64,000 bases of DNA from Pusillimonas caeni. GTDB taxonomy: Bacteria; Pseudomonadota; Gammaproteobacteria; Burkholderiales; Burkholderiaceae_B. The stretch is from assembly GCF_003545815.1 (NCBI RefSeq), contig NZ_PDUW01000004.1, positions 248,001 through 312,000 on the forward strand, written 5' to 3'. Both the position numbers and the translations under genes were made by a program. Below are positions 29,673 through 39,626 of the stretch, piece by piece. The stretch's first letter is position 1, and every line of letters begins with the position of its first letter. The notes under the pieces were generated by a model that was given only the letters and a program-made list of their open reading frames with translations, was not told the DNA's origin and searched no databases.

Positions 29673-32600
29673 TCAGGCTTCGGCCAGCTGCAGCGCCGAT
29701 TCGATGTCGACGGCAACGATGCGGGAAACGCCCTGTTCCTGCATGGTCACGCCGACCAGCTGTCGAGCCATCTGCATGGCAATTTTATTGTGAGATATGA
29801 ATAAAAACTGGGTCTGTTCGCTCATGCTGGAAACCAGGTTGGCATAGCGCTCGGTATTGGCGTCGTCCAGCGGCGCATCGACCTCGTCCAGCAGGCAGAA
29901 CGGCGCCGGGTTGAGCTTGAACAGCGCAAACACCAGCGCGGTCGCGGTCAGGGCTTTTTCGCCTCCCGACAGCAGGTGGATGGTGCTGTTGCGCTTGCCG
30001 GGCGGCTGCGCCATGACCTGCACGCCGGCGTCGAGGATTTCTTCGCCCGTGATCGTCAGCTTGGCTTCCCCGCCGCCGAACAGGCGCGGGAACAGTTCGC
30101 CGAAATGCGCGTTGACCGTGTCGAAGGTTTCCTGAAGCAGTTCGCGCGTTTCTTTGTCGATCTTGCGTATCGCGTCTTCGAGCGTTTCGATGGCGCTGCA
30201 CAGGTCCTGATGCTGGGCATCGAGGAAGCTGCGCCGCTCGCGCGCCGTGGAGAGCTCGTCGAGCGCCGCCAGGTTGACCGGCCCCAGGGCATCGACCTGG
30301 CGCGAGATGCGCTGCACCTCGGACTGCAGCCAGCCCGTGCGGCGCCAGTCGTCGGGGCGTTCGTCCAACAGCCTGCCCAGCGTCTCGCGGTCGACCTCGT
30401 GCGCGTCCAGCTGCTCTGAGAACTGTTCTACCGCCAGGCGCGCCGCCTGCTCCTGCAGCTGCAACTGCATGATGCGTTCGCGGCGCGGTTCGAGGGAACG
30501 CTCTTGAGCCAGGCGCTCTTCGTCGGCGGTGCGCAGCAGGGCTGCCAGATTGTCCAACTCGATGCGCGCAAGATTCAGCACCTCTTCGCGCCTGGCCCGC
30601 TCTTCGAGGGCGTCCTGCAGGCCGGCCTGCGCCGCGGACGCGTCCAGTTCGAAGAGTTCGCCCTGCAGCCCTTCGAGTTCGTCATTGGCGCGTCCGACCT
30701 GATCCTGGGCCAGTTGCAGATTGCGCCGCAGATCGGCCATGCGGGTCTGCAAGGAGCGCTCGGCGAACTCGGCCTCTTGGACGGCGCGCTCGAGGTCGCG
30801 CAGGTGCTGGCGCGCCTGTTCGGCTTCGCGCGCCAGGTCTTCGCCCGACATCTCGGCGTCGGAGAAACGCGTCTGGTGCTCGGCCAGCTCGATGTCCAGG
30901 GCTTCGAAACGCGCCTCGGCCTCTTCGCGACTGGCGCGCAGCTCTTCGGACTGCGCGTCGATTTCGGCCAGTTCTTCGCGGATGCGGGCCGCGCGCTCGC
31001 TGGACTGCCTGGCCCGTTGATCCAGCCTGGAATGTTCGAGCTGCACGTCGTGCAGTCGCCGGGTGAGCTCGCCCACGCGCGTACGGGCGGGCGCCACGGA
31101 CTGCGACACCTGCTGCCAGGCCGCTTCGGCCTTGGCCACCCTGGATACGGCTTCGTCGGCCAGCAGCTGCCGCGCCTTGACCTGGCGCTGCAGGTTCTCG
31201 ATTTCCTGCTGTCGCGCCAGCAGGCCGGCCTGTTCGGAATCGGGGGCGTAGAAACGCACGCTATGCCGGTCGACCATGTGGCCCGCCTTGACCACGTACA
31301 GCCCGCCGGCCGGCAGCCGGTCTCTTTGGAGCAGGGCGGAGTCGACGTCATCGGCCAGATAGACGTCGCGCAGCCAATCGTTCAGCAAGGCGCGCAGGTC
31401 GGCGTCGCTGATGCGCAGAAGCGACATGAGCGGAGTGAAGCCCGCGGGCGCATCCGCCGCCGGTGCGGCCGGAGGCAGCTGGTAGAAGGCCAGCCGGGCG
31501 GGCGGCGGCTCGGCGCTGAAGGCCCGCGCATGTTCGAGCTGCCGGATCTCGAGCGCCGCCATGCGTTCGCGCAGCACCGCCTCGAGCGCAGGCTCCCAGC
31601 CCGGCTCGACATGCAGCTTCTGCCACAAGCGGCCCAGGCTGGTCAGCTCATGCTGCTCGAGCCAGGGCTGCAGCGCGCCCTGCTTTTGCACGTCTTCCTG
31701 CAACTTGCCCAAGGCCGACAGCCGCGCCTCGAGGCGGGAAAGCTCTTGCGATTCTTCGCGCGCGGCGGCATGCGCTTCGCTGCGCTGCGCATCCAGGCCG
31801 GGCAGCTGGTCTTCGAACTCGGCCAGTCTGGCCTGGGCCTCTTCGAGCTGTTCGTCCAGCACGGCCAGTTCGCCGGCCAGGCGCTGGAGATTTTCGGGAT
31901 CGGGGGCATCCAGCTCGCGCATCTCTTGCTCGAGGCGCTCGCGCCGCTGCTCCAGGGCGCCGAGCTGGCGGTCGGCGTCGCGCTGGGCCTGCGCCACCAG
32001 AGCCAGGTTCTGCTCGACCCGCGCCAGGACGCCGCGCAGTTCGTCGCGCGATGATCCGGCCGCCCTGACCCGGGCGTCGATCTCGGGCAGAGCCGCGGCC
32101 GCTTCCTCGGCGCGCGCGCGGGTTTCTTCGATGCGCGCGACGGCGGCCTGGCGTTCGTCTTCGCTCTGGGCCAGCTGCTCGGTGCAATGGCGCTCTTGGT
32201 CGGTCCATTCCTGGATCTGCTGCTGCAGCTGCCCGCGCCTGGCTTGCAGGCGGTTGCGCGAATCGACCACATGCCGGATCTCGGCTTCGAGCCGGCTGAC
32301 CAGTGCGCCGGCCTCGAACAACTGGCCCTGGGCGGCGTGCACCGCGTCGGCCGCCGCATAATGCGCCTGCCGGCGGGACTCGAGCGCCGACTCGCCGGCC
32401 CGCAGGCCGGCGATGGCGCCTTCGAGTTCGGTCTGGGCCTGCTCGATGGCCAGAAACTTGGCCTGCTGTTCTTGGCGGGCGTTGGTTTCCTTAAGCAGCC
32501 ACAGAGCGTGCTGCTTCTGTTCGCCTTCTTCCTGCAGCGACCGGTAGCGGGCCGCGACCTCGGCCTGGGATTCGAGTTTCTCGAGCTGGCCGGTCAACTC

Positions 32601-33197
32601 CTGAAGAATGTCCTCGACCCGCGTGAGATTTTCGCGTGTATCGCCGAGGCGGTTTTCGGTTTCGCGGCGGCGCTCTTTATACCGGGACACCCCGGCGGCC
32701 TCTTCGAGAAAGACCCGCAGCTCTTCGGGCTTGGCTTCGATCAGCCGGTTGATCATGCCCTGGCCGATGATGGCGTAGCCCCGGCTTCCCAGGCCGGTGC
32801 CCAGGAAGATGTCGTGGATGTCGCGCCGGCGCACTTGCTGGTTGTTGATGAAGTAGCTGCTGGTGCCGTCGCGTGTCAGCACCCGCCGCACCGCGATCTC
32901 GCTGTAGGCGCTCCATTGCCCCGCGGCGCGGCCCTCGGAATTGTCGAACACCAGTTCGACCGAGGCGCGCGCCGCCGGCTTGCGGTTGCCCGAGCCATTG
33001 AATATCACGTCCTGCATCGACTCGCCGCGCAGTTCCGAGGCGCGGGTCTCGCCCAGCACCCAGCGCACAGCATCGATGATGTTGGACTTTCCGCAACCAT
33101 TGGGCCCCACGACGCCGACCAATTGACTGGGCGTGGGGATGACCGTCGGCTCGACGAATGATTTGAAGCCGGCTAGTTTTATTTGGGTCAGGCGCAC
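29673..33197 (-). CDS. smc: Chromosome partition protein Smc
   Basis: A 1174-residue SMC ATPase. Walker A is GPNGCGKSN near residue 32. Long coiled coils (about 170-500 and 660-1010) flank the hinge (about 520-640). The C-terminal head has LSGGEKALTATAL and Walker B FCLLDEVDAPLDD. With ScpAB it organises and segregates the chromosome. The start is GTG at 33197, giving the standard MRLTQIKLAGFKSFVEPT; no ATG fits. It is first in smc-zipA-ligA. Confidence 0.97.
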   Translation of the reverse strand: MRLTQIKLAGFKSFVEPTVIPTPSQLVGVVGPNGCGKSNIIDAVRWVLGETRASELRGESMQDVIFNGSGNRKPAARASVELVFDNSEGRAAGQWSAYSEIAVRRVLTRDGTSSYFINNQQVRRRDIHDIFLGTGLGSRGYAIIGQGMINRLIEAKPEELRVFLEEAAGVSRYKERRRETENRLGDTRENLTRVEDILQELTGQLEKLESQAEVAARYRSLQEEGEQKQHALWLLKETNARQEQQAKFLAIEQAQTELEGAIAGLRAGESALESRRQAHYAAADAVHAAQGQLFEAGALVSRLEAEIRHVVDSRNRLQARRGQLQQQIQEWTDQERHCTEQLAQSEDERQAAVARIEETRARAEEAAAALPEIDARVRAAGSSRDELRGVLARVEQNLALVAQAQRDADRQLGALEQRRERLEQEMRELDAPDPENLQRLAGELAVLDEQLEEAQARLAEFEDQLPGLDAQRSEAHAAAREESQELSRLEARLSALGKLQEDVQKQGALQPWLEQHELTSLGRLWQKLHVEPGWEPALEAVLRERMAALEIRQLEHARAFSAEPPPARLAFYQLPPAAPAADAPAGFTPLMSLLRISDADLRALLNDWLRDVYLADDVDSALLQRDRLPAGGLYVVKAGHMVDRHSVRFYAPDSEQAGLLARQQEIENLQRQVKARQLLADEAVSRVAKAEAAWQQVSQSVAPARTRVGELTRRLHDVQLEHSRLDQRARQSSERAARIREELAEIDAQSEELRASREEAEARFEALDIELAEHQTRFSDAEMSGEDLAREAEQARQHLRDLERAVQEAEFAERSLQTRMADLRRNLQLAQDQVGRANDELEGLQGELFELDASAAQAGLQDALEERARREEVLNLARIELDNLAALLRTADEERLAQERSLEPRRERIMQLQLQEQAARLAVEQFSEQLDAHEVDRETLGRLLDERPDDWRRTGWLQSEVQRISRQVDALGPVNLAALDELSTARERRSFLDAQHQDLCSAIETLEDAIRKIDKETRELLQETFDTVNAHFGELFPRLFGGGEAKLTITGEEILDAGVQVMAQPPGKRNSTIHLLSGGEKALTATALVFALFKLNPAPFCLLDEVDAPLDDANTERYANLVSSMSEQTQFLFISHNKIAMQMARQLVGVTMQEQGVSRIVAVDIESALQLAEA

Positions 33198-33523
33198 AAT
33201 GAACGGATGAGCTGAAATGTAGGAGCGGAACTATGTGGCTAAACGGGAACCATACCCGATGACAATTGGTTTGTATGATACCGCACCGGAAAGCAGTTCC
33301 AGCAAGCCGGTTCTGCCGGACGGCCACGGGTTTTCGCGCCTTTGCGCCATGTCCGGCCGCGCCTGACGCTATACTCTTTAACTCTTTTCGCGAATTGTTG
33401 CGATGATTGCCTGAAACGCGACCCATGCCCCATGTCCTGAACAAGCCTCCGCCCGCCTTTTGCTGATGGCCCGCTCGCCGGCCCCCAACCCGCAAACATC
33501 TCCTTTCTTAACCGGGAACATCA
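33198..33523. other. Divergent intergenic region smc / lplT
   Basis: The 326 bp hold no convincing gene. On the plus strand TATACT (33370-33375) is a fair -10 for lplT, but no good -35 stands before it. On the minus strand TTGCTG (33300-33305) and TATCAT (33275-33280) at 19-bp spacing form a weak candidate for smc. No strong dyad is seen. Confidence 0.35.
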
Positions 33524-34828
33524 TTGAAAAAAGGCTTTTATCTCGTCATGGCTGCCCAGGCACTGTCGTCTCTGGCCGACAACGCGCTGCTGATCGCGGC
33601 CATTGCGCTCATCGCGGACCTTCAGGGTCCCGACTGGATGGCGCCGATGATGAAATGGTGGTTCGCCCTGGCCTACGTAGTATTGGCGGCCTTTGTCGGC
33701 GCCTTTGCCGACTCTTATCCCAAGGGCCGGGTGATGTTCGCCACCAATGCGGTCAAGGTCGTGGGCTGCATGCTGATGTTCAGCTATCAGCTGACCGGGC
33801 TCGGCGTACCCGGTCAATTGGTGCTGGTGTTTGCCGCCTACACCCTGGTGGGCATCGGGGCGGCGGCCTACTCGCCGGCCAAGTACGGCATCGTCACCGA
33901 AATGCTGCCGCCCGAACAACTGGTCAAGGGCAACAGCTGGATAGAAGGGCTGACCGTGCTGTCCATCATTCTGGGCACGGTGCTGGGCGGCGTGCTGGTG
34001 AACCCCTCCGTGTCGGCGCACCTGCTGAGCATGTCTTGGATGCCCGGCATCGTACAGACCCGGGCCGAGGCGGCCATCCTGCTCATAGGGGTCGTGTATT
34101 GCCTGGCCGCCCTGTGCAATCTTCTGATTCCGCAAACCGGCATCAGCTATCCCAAACAGCAAACCAACCCGTTCAAGCTGGTGGTGGAATTCGCCGGCTA
34201 TGTGCGCATCCTCTGGACGGACAAGCTGGGACAGATCTCGCTGGCGGTCACCACGCTGTTCTGGGGAGCCGGCGCCACACTGCAGTTCATCGTCATCGAA
34301 TGGGGCGCCCAGCACCTGGGCTACCGCCTCGACCAGGCGTCCATCCTGATGGGAGTCGCCGCCCTGGGCACGGTGTTCGGCTCGATATGCGCGGGCCGGG
34401 TGCCGCTGCGCAAGGCGCTGTCGGTGCTGCCCCTGGGCGTGCTCATGGGCCTTGCCGTCTTGCTGATGCCCCTGGTGAACAGAACCTGGGAGGTCTATGG
34501 GCTGCTTCTGCTGGTGGGCGCCCTGTCGGGCTTCTTCGTCGTTCCCATGAACGCACTGCTGCAGCATCGCGGCCACGTCCTGCTGTCGGCCGGACACTCC
34601 ATTGCCGTGCAGAACTTCAACGAGCAGCTCAACATCCTCTTGATGCTGGCGGTCTATAGCCTGATGTTGTGGCTGAACCTGCGCATCGGGGTCATTATCG
34701 TCATCTTCGGCTTGCTGGTCGCCAGCCTGATGCTGCTCTTCATGCGCTGGAGCCGCCTCAATCACAAAAGAGATCCCGAGCTGCACAAGCAGATCGGCCA
34801 GCATGGTCACGGCCAGGCGCTGCGCTGA
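33524..34828 (+). CDS. lplT: Lysophospholipid transporter LplT
   Basis: A 434-residue MFS-type permease with about 12 helices, of the LplT family. The N-terminus KGFYLVMAAQALSSLADNALLIAA is diagnostic. LplT flips lysophospholipids inward for re-acylation; in enterobacteria the acyltransferase Aas is adjacent, but no aas is seen here. The start is TTG at 33524, since the first in-frame ATG (codon 9) would cut into the family N-terminus; CGGGAA lies just upstream. It converges on the glycosylase gene with a 13-bp gap. Confidence 0.9.
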   Translation: MKKGFYLVMAAQALSSLADNALLIAAIALIADLQGPDWMAPMMKWWFALAYVVLAAFVGAFADSYPKGRVMFATNAVKVVGCMLMFSYQLTGLGVPGQLVLVFAAYTLVGIGAAAYSPAKYGIVTEMLPPEQLVKGNSWIEGLTVLSIILGTVLGGVLVNPSVSAHLLSMSWMPGIVQTRAEAAILLIGVVYCLAALCNLLIPQTGISYPKQQTNPFKLVVEFAGYVRILWTDKLGQISLAVTTLFWGAGATLQFIVIEWGAQHLGYRLDQASILMGVAALGTVFGSICAGRVPLRKALSVLPLGVLMGLAVLLMPLVNRTWEVYGLLLLVGALSGFFVVPMNALLQHRGHVLLSAGHSIAVQNFNEQLNILLMLAVYSLMLWLNLRIGVIIVIFGLLVASLMLLFMRWSRLNHKRDPELHKQIGQHGHGQALR

Positions 34829-34841
34829 ACAGCCGCCCGCT

Positions 34842-35909
34842 TCAGACGAGCGCGCGCGCCAGATTCAGGTCGCGCCAGCTGGCGGCCTTATGGCGTGGCC
34901 GCGACAACAGCGAGGCCGGATGATAGGTCACCACCACCGGGATGTCGGACCCGCCTGACTGGAAGGCATGGACACGGCCCCTGTATTGCTCGAACGTAGC
35001 CGCATCGCCCAGCAAAGCCTGCGCCGCCAGGCGTCCCAGGGCCAGGATGCCGCGCGGCCTAAGCAAGGCGATCTGGCTGTGCAGATGCGGCAGGCAGGCG
35101 GCGATTTCTTCCGGGGTGGGCGGCCGGTTGCTGCGCGGCCGGCATTTGACCAGATTGGTGTAGAACACTTTTTTGCCGGGCTCGATGTCCGCCGCCGCGA
35201 GCATGGTGTGCAGGAGATCGCCGGCGGTGCCCTGGAAAGGCCGGCCGAGCCCATCGTCGCGTCCGCCCGGCGCCTCGCCCACCACCAGCCAGTCCACGGC
35301 TTGAGTGGCCCCCGCCCCCGGCACCGCGCTATGGCGCCCGGCGTGCAGGCCGCAGGCCTCGCAGGTCTGGATGCTTGCCTCCAATGCTTCCCACTCGGGC
35401 GACGACTCGCCTCGCGCCCCGTCCGGGCCCCGCACCGGGCTGTCCGGAACTAGCGCATCCACAGCCGGGATTGAAGGCGACGCCGGTGCATCGGGGGCCG
35501 GCATCGGCGCAGGCGAAGTTTGCACCGACGCAACGACTGTGTCCGCGGGAGGGACATCGCGTGCAGGCTTTGCGACGCCCGGTCCGGGCGCGGCCGGGCC
35601 GCGTTCGCCCCCGCCTTGCTTCAAGGCGGCCAGGGCCGCGAGGGCGCGGCTCCGGTTGTCGGATACGGCGGCGCCGGCGTCCATCTCGTCCGCCGCGGCC
35701 GCCTCGAGCGCGACAGTGTCCGCGGCTGCCGCACGCCCGCCCTGCGCCGCGCCGACGGCGCCGCCTGTCAGCGCGGCTCCGGCGTCGCCCCGTGCAAGCG
35801 CATCGCCGCGCGCCAAGCGCGCCAGCATCGGCCGATCAAGGCCGATTTCCTGCAGCCAGAGCCGCTGGGCATCGGTCAGCCGCGGTGGATCGGGCAGGCG
35901 CTCAGACAT
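34842..35909 (-). CDS. Uracil-DNA glycosylase, family 4 type, with long N-terminal extension
   Basis: A 355-residue protein. The C-terminal ~170 residues form a family-4 Fe-S uracil-DNA glycosylase: cluster cysteines in CEACGLH and in KCRPRSNRPPTPEEIAAC, active-site GEAPGGRDDGLGRPFQG, and TYHPASLLSRP near the end. The N-terminal ~180 residues begin with a short conserved-looking segment (LTDAQRLWLQEIGLD) and continue as an Ala/Pro/Asp-rich, probably disordered linker. The start ATG 35909 lies 8 nt inside the upstream tsaB-rimI gene, showing coupling. Confidence 0.9.
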   Translation of the reverse strand: MSERLPDPPRLTDAQRLWLQEIGLDRPMLARLARGDALARGDAGAALTGGAVGAAQGGRAAAADTVALEAAAADEMDAGAAVSDNRSRALAALAALKQGGGERGPAAPGPGVAKPARDVPPADTVVASVQTSPAPMPAPDAPASPSIPAVDALVPDSPVRGPDGARGESSPEWEALEASIQTCEACGLHAGRHSAVPGAGATQAVDWLVVGEAPGGRDDGLGRPFQGTAGDLLHTMLAAADIEPGKKVFYTNLVKCRPRSNRPPTPEEIAACLPHLHSQIALLRPRGILALGRLAAQALLGDAATFEQYRGRVHAFQSGGSDIPVVVTYHPASLLSRPRHKAASWRDLNLARALV

Positions 35910-37167
35910 GGCCGGCACCAAGCTTTTTCTCCATGACCAGGGCGTCCTCGCGCGCATTGCGGTCTTTCGGATAGTAGTCTTTACGCATGCCTATCTGTGA
36001 GAATCCGCGATTGCGGTAGAAGGCCAGCGCCTGGGCATTCGAAGGACGCACTTCGAGGATGAGGGCCGGCAGGCCCCGGGCCAGCGCCTGCCCTTCGCAG
36101 TGGCGCAGCAGGCCATGGCCCACCCCGCTGCGCTGCGCATCGGGACGCACGGCGATCAGCAGCAGGTGCGCCACGTCGGGAGCGAACATGGTCAGGGCGA
36201 ACCCTTGTATGCGCCCGCCTTCGCAGGCCACCCAGGCGCCATAGCCGGCCTGGAGCGCGTCGCGGAAATTGCCGCTCGTCCAGGGAAAGGACTGGACGGC
36301 GCTTTCGATGGCCGCCGCCTCGTCGATGTCGGCCTCGGTCATGCCGCGAATGGCAAGGGCCGGCCGCGCCTTGGGATTGCCTCCCCGGCCCTGCTCGCGC
36401 TCGGCGGTGGTATAGGCCACCTTGTCTCGCACGTACAGCGGAGCCGCCTGATGGGGCGGCACGGTGTGGCCGCGCTGGAAGGCATGCCATGCCAGTTGGG
36501 CCACCGTCTCGGCGCAGGCGCGCAGCGGCCCGCCCCGGCGCAGGATCACGCCGTCGTCGAAAGCCCGCGACGCGTCGGCCACAGCCACTTCGCCCAGCAT
36601 CTGGGGATAGGCCTCGAGCGCATCGCCCAGCAGCTTGACCGCCGGCGTGTTGCCGCGCGCCCAGTGGCGCGCCTGGCGCCTTACCCAGGGAAGGACGTCG
36701 GAGACATCGAGCAGCACCGGCTCGTGCAAAGTATGCCAGCCCGAGGGATGATCGGCCGCCTTGCCGTACACGGCCGCATAGACCTCGGACATGCGGGCGT
36801 CCTGCACCACGGCCCGTATGGGTTCATCGCCGTCGTCGCGCAAGGCCGCGGCATGCAGCGACACGACGGGAATGACCGGCAAGCCAAGGGCGAACGCCAT
36901 GCCCTGCGCCACGCCGCAGGCCACGCGCAGGCCCGTGAAGCCGCCCGGGCCCTGGCCGAAGGCGATGGCATCCAGGTCGGCGCGGCGCAGCCCGGCCTGT
37001 TCGAGGAGTTCGTCCACCATGGGCAGCAGGCGCTCGGCATGTTCGCCCGTCGCGTCGTGCGACAGAGAGCGCAGCCTGAACGCCTGGCCGTCGGAAGACA
37101 ACAGCGCCACGCCGCACACACTGGAAGAAGTCTCTAGCGCAAGAAGATGATGTCCAGCAGTGCCCAT
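35902..37167 (-). CDS. TsaB-RimI fusion: tRNA t6A protein plus N-acetyltransferase
   Basis: A 421-residue two-domain protein. Residues 1-~245 are TsaB (LALETSSSVCGVAL, AFGQGPGGFTGLRVACG), the scaffold partner of TsaD in making t6A at position 37 of ANN-decoding tRNAs. Residues ~270-421 are a GNAT acetyltransferase of the RimI type (VRPDAQRSGVGHGLL as acetyl-CoA loop, ALAFYRNRGFSQIGMRKDYY), which acetylates the N-terminus of ribosomal protein S18. The two are separate neighbouring genes in many bacteria; here one continuous frame carries both. ATG 37167 starts it. It is first in an operon with the glycosylase. Confidence 0.92.
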   Translation of the reverse strand: MGTAGHHLLALETSSSVCGVALLSSDGQAFRLRSLSHDATGEHAERLLPMVDELLEQAGLRRADLDAIAFGQGPGGFTGLRVACGVAQGMAFALGLPVIPVVSLHAAALRDDGDEPIRAVVQDARMSEVYAAVYGKAADHPSGWHTLHEPVLLDVSDVLPWVRRQARHWARGNTPAVKLLGDALEAYPQMLGEVAVADASRAFDDGVILRRGGPLRACAETVAQLAWHAFQRGHTVPPHQAAPLYVRDKVAYTTAEREQGRGGNPKARPALAIRGMTEADIDEAAAIESAVQSFPWTSGNFRDALQAGYGAWVACEGGRIQGFALTMFAPDVAHLLLIAVRPDAQRSGVGHGLLRHCEGQALARGLPALILEVRPSNAQALAFYRNRGFSQIGMRKDYYPKDRNAREDALVMEKKLGAGHV

Positions 37168-37435
37168 GTGCCTCCAGAAAATGCCCTGTGCCGTTCCGTG
37201 TCGGCATCCATTTTAAGGCCAATGGTGCTAAGCTATATGGCTTGTATGAGATGGTAAACGGTTTGATTCGAGATTCGCAGAACGAAACGCCCCAAGGGGG
37301 CTCAAATAAAAATTGCCCATGCCTCTTGCCCTTGACGCCTTCCGATGCAAGGGCCGATTCTACCAAACGCTTAATATGTAATTTCTTGCTACCAGCCCCT
37401 TTCCGGGTTTCCCCGAGCCTGTTACATTTTCGACC

Positions 37436-38170
37436 ATGAATACACAAAACCAATCCCTCATTCGAAAAATTCTCGTCGTCGACGACGATCCCCGGTTGCG
37501 CGACCTGCTGCGTCGCTACCTGTCCGAACAAGGTTTCAACGTGTTCGTGGCCGAAGACGGCAAAGAAATGAGCAAGCTCTGGCAGCGTGAACATTTCGAC
37601 CTTCTGGTGCTCGACCTCATGCTGCCGGGCGAAGACGGCCTGTCCATCTGCCGCCGCCTGCGCGGCGGGCACGACAACACGCCCATCATCATGCTGACGG
37701 CCAAGGCCGAAGAAATCGACCGCATCGTGGGTCTCGAAATGGGAGCCGACGACTACCTCTCCAAGCCCTTCAATCCACGCGAACTCCTGGCCCGGGTCAA
37801 TGCCATCCTGCGCCGGCGCGGCACCGAAGAGCACCCCGGCGCGCCCAGCCAAGAAAACGAGTCCATCGAATTCGGGCCGTACGTGCTCAATCTTTCCACC
37901 CGCACGCTTACCCGCAACAACGAGCAGGTGCCCATCACCACGGGCGAATTCTCCGTTCTCAAGGTCTTCGCGCGCCATCCCAAGATCCCGCTTTCCCGCG
38001 ACAAACTGATGGAACTCGCCCGCGGCCGCGAATACGAAGCGTTCGACCGAAGCCTGGACGTCCAGATTTCGCGTCTGCGCAAACTGATCGAACCCAATCC
38101 CTCCAAACCGGTCTTCATCCAGACGGTCTGGGGCCTGGGTTATGTCTTCGTGCCCGACGGCGGACGCTGA
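37436..38170 (+). CDS. ompR: OmpR-type response regulator (RisA-like)
   Basis: A 244-residue OmpR-family regulator with a receiver domain (1-~120) and a winged-helix DNA-binding domain (from ~145). D60 in LLVLDLMLPGEDG is the phosphorylation site; D16/D17, the Thr in MLTAKAEE and the Lys of LSKPF complete the acidic pocket. The sequence closely resembles what I remember of Bordetella RisA. The 268-bp upstream region is relatively AT-rich; TTGACG (37332-37337) with GATTCT (37356-37361) is a weak promoter candidate. Targets in related bacteria include envelope, stress and virulence genes. The sensor gene follows. Confidence 0.94.
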   Translation: MNTQNQSLIRKILVVDDDPRLRDLLRRYLSEQGFNVFVAEDGKEMSKLWQREHFDLLVLDLMLPGEDGLSICRRLRGGHDNTPIIMLTAKAEEIDRIVGLEMGADDYLSKPFNPRELLARVNAILRRRGTEEHPGAPSQENESIEFGPYVLNLSTRTLTRNNEQVPITTGEFSVLKVFARHPKIPLSRDKLMELARGREYEAFDRSLDVQISRLRKLIEPNPSKPVFIQTVWGLGYVFVPDGGR

Positions 38171-38213
38171 CGTCCCCCGGCGGGGCGTCGGGTAGTTTTT
38201 TGCAGTCGCCTGC

Positions 38214-39581
38214 ATGTCGCGCCTTTCCAGACAACTCAAAAAGATCACTTCCAGGCTGCGCCTGGGCTTGTTCAGCCGTTCCTTCCTGCTGCTGGCCGCC
38301 TTGATGCTGGTCAGCCTGGGGGCATGGCTGCAGGTGTTCTTCAGCATGGAAGAAGGTCCCCGGGCCACCCAGATGGCGCAGCGGGCCGCCACGTCCGTCA
38401 GCATCACGCGCTCGGCGCTGGTCTACGCCCCGACCAATGTCCGGCCGGCTCTGCTGCTGGATCTGGCCACTAAAGAAAGCCTGCGCATCCAGCCTCGCGA
38501 GACGACCGACCGGCTCGAACCGCTGCCCGACTCCAACTACTGGAATCACGTCGCCTCCGAGATCAAGAAACGCCTCGGCGCCGGCACGCAGGTCATGTGG
38601 TCGGTCAACGAGGCGCCCGGCGTGTGGGTCAGCTTCGAAATCAATCGGGATCAGTACTGGCTGGTCTTCGACCGCGAGCAGCTGGGCCTGACCGCCGGCA
38701 TAGAGTGGTTCGGCTGGGGCGTCACCGCCCTGCTCCTGGCTCTCATCGGTTCGGCCATCAGCGTGCGCTTCGTCAACCGCCCCCTGGCCCAGCTGGCCAA
38801 AGTGGCCCAGCAGCTCGCCCGGGGCGAAACGCCCTCCCCGCTGCCCGAGAAAGGCCCGCTCGAAATCCGCGAAATGAACATCGCCTTCAATCGCATGGCG
38901 CGCGACCTGCGGCAGGCCGAGGCCGACCGCGAAATCATGCTGGCGGGCATCTCGCACGACCTGCGCACGCCCTTGGCGCGCATGCGCCTCGAGATCGAAA
39001 TGACTTCGGTCAGCGACGAAACGCGCCAGGCCATCGACGAAGACCTCGCGCAGATCGACCACAGCATCGGCCAGCTGATGGAGTACGCTCGGCCCGCGGG
39101 GGTCGTGCCCAGCAAAGGCATCGACATTTCCCGCGTGCTGAACGACCTGTTCGACCGCGAGCGCACCCACACCGAGTCCTTGGGCGGACATCTGTCCGCG
39201 TCCATACAGCCGGGGCTGTATGCCAAGATCGCGGCGCACGACCTCAAGCGCGTGGTCAGCAATCTTATCGAGAATGCCCGCCGCTACGGCCGCTCGCCCG
39301 CCGACGATCGCGCCTATATACAACTGCTGGCGCGCCAGGAGGGCGGCACGCTGGCGATCGAAGTCACCGACCAGGGCGCGGGCATCGCCGAAGCCGACAT
39401 CGAGCGCCTGCTCAGGCCGTTCTCCCGCGGCGAATCCGCCCGCACCGGAGTCAGCGGCGCGGGCCTTGGGCTGTCCATCGTCGAACGCCTGCTGGGCCAG
39501 GTGGGCGGCCAGCTCAAATTGCTTCAGCGTCCCTCGGGCGGCCTCATCGCGCGCATCGAGCTGCCTCGGGCAAGGGGTTGA
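38214..39581 (+). CDS. envZ: EnvZ-type sensor histidine kinase (RisS-like)
   Basis: A 455-residue inner-membrane histidine kinase. TM1 is near residues 23-45, a periplasmic sensor domain of about 120 residues follows, then TM2 (~165-187), HAMP (ending near 240), the H-box AGISHDLRTPLARMR with H248, and an ATPase domain with N-box NLIENARRY, G1 DQGAGIAE and G2 GAGLGLSIV. It should phosphorylate the preceding OmpR/RisA-like regulator. A 43-bp gap separates the genes. The stimulus is not deducible from the sequence. Confidence 0.94.
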   Translation: MSRLSRQLKKITSRLRLGLFSRSFLLLAALMLVSLGAWLQVFFSMEEGPRATQMAQRAATSVSITRSALVYAPTNVRPALLLDLATKESLRIQPRETTDRLEPLPDSNYWNHVASEIKKRLGAGTQVMWSVNEAPGVWVSFEINRDQYWLVFDREQLGLTAGIEWFGWGVTALLLALIGSAISVRFVNRPLAQLAKVAQQLARGETPSPLPEKGPLEIREMNIAFNRMARDLRQAEADREIMLAGISHDLRTPLARMRLEIEMTSVSDETRQAIDEDLAQIDHSIGQLMEYARPAGVVPSKGIDISRVLNDLFDRERTHTESLGGHLSASIQPGLYAKIAAHDLKRVVSNLIENARRYGRSPADDRAYIQLLARQEGGTLAIEVTDQGAGIAEADIERLLRPFSRGESARTGVSGAGLGLSIVERLLGQVGGQLKLLQRPSGGLIARIELPRARG

Positions 39582-39626
39582 ACCTGAGGCATAATTTGCT
39601 TATTGCAGGCGCATAAAGGAGAGCAA

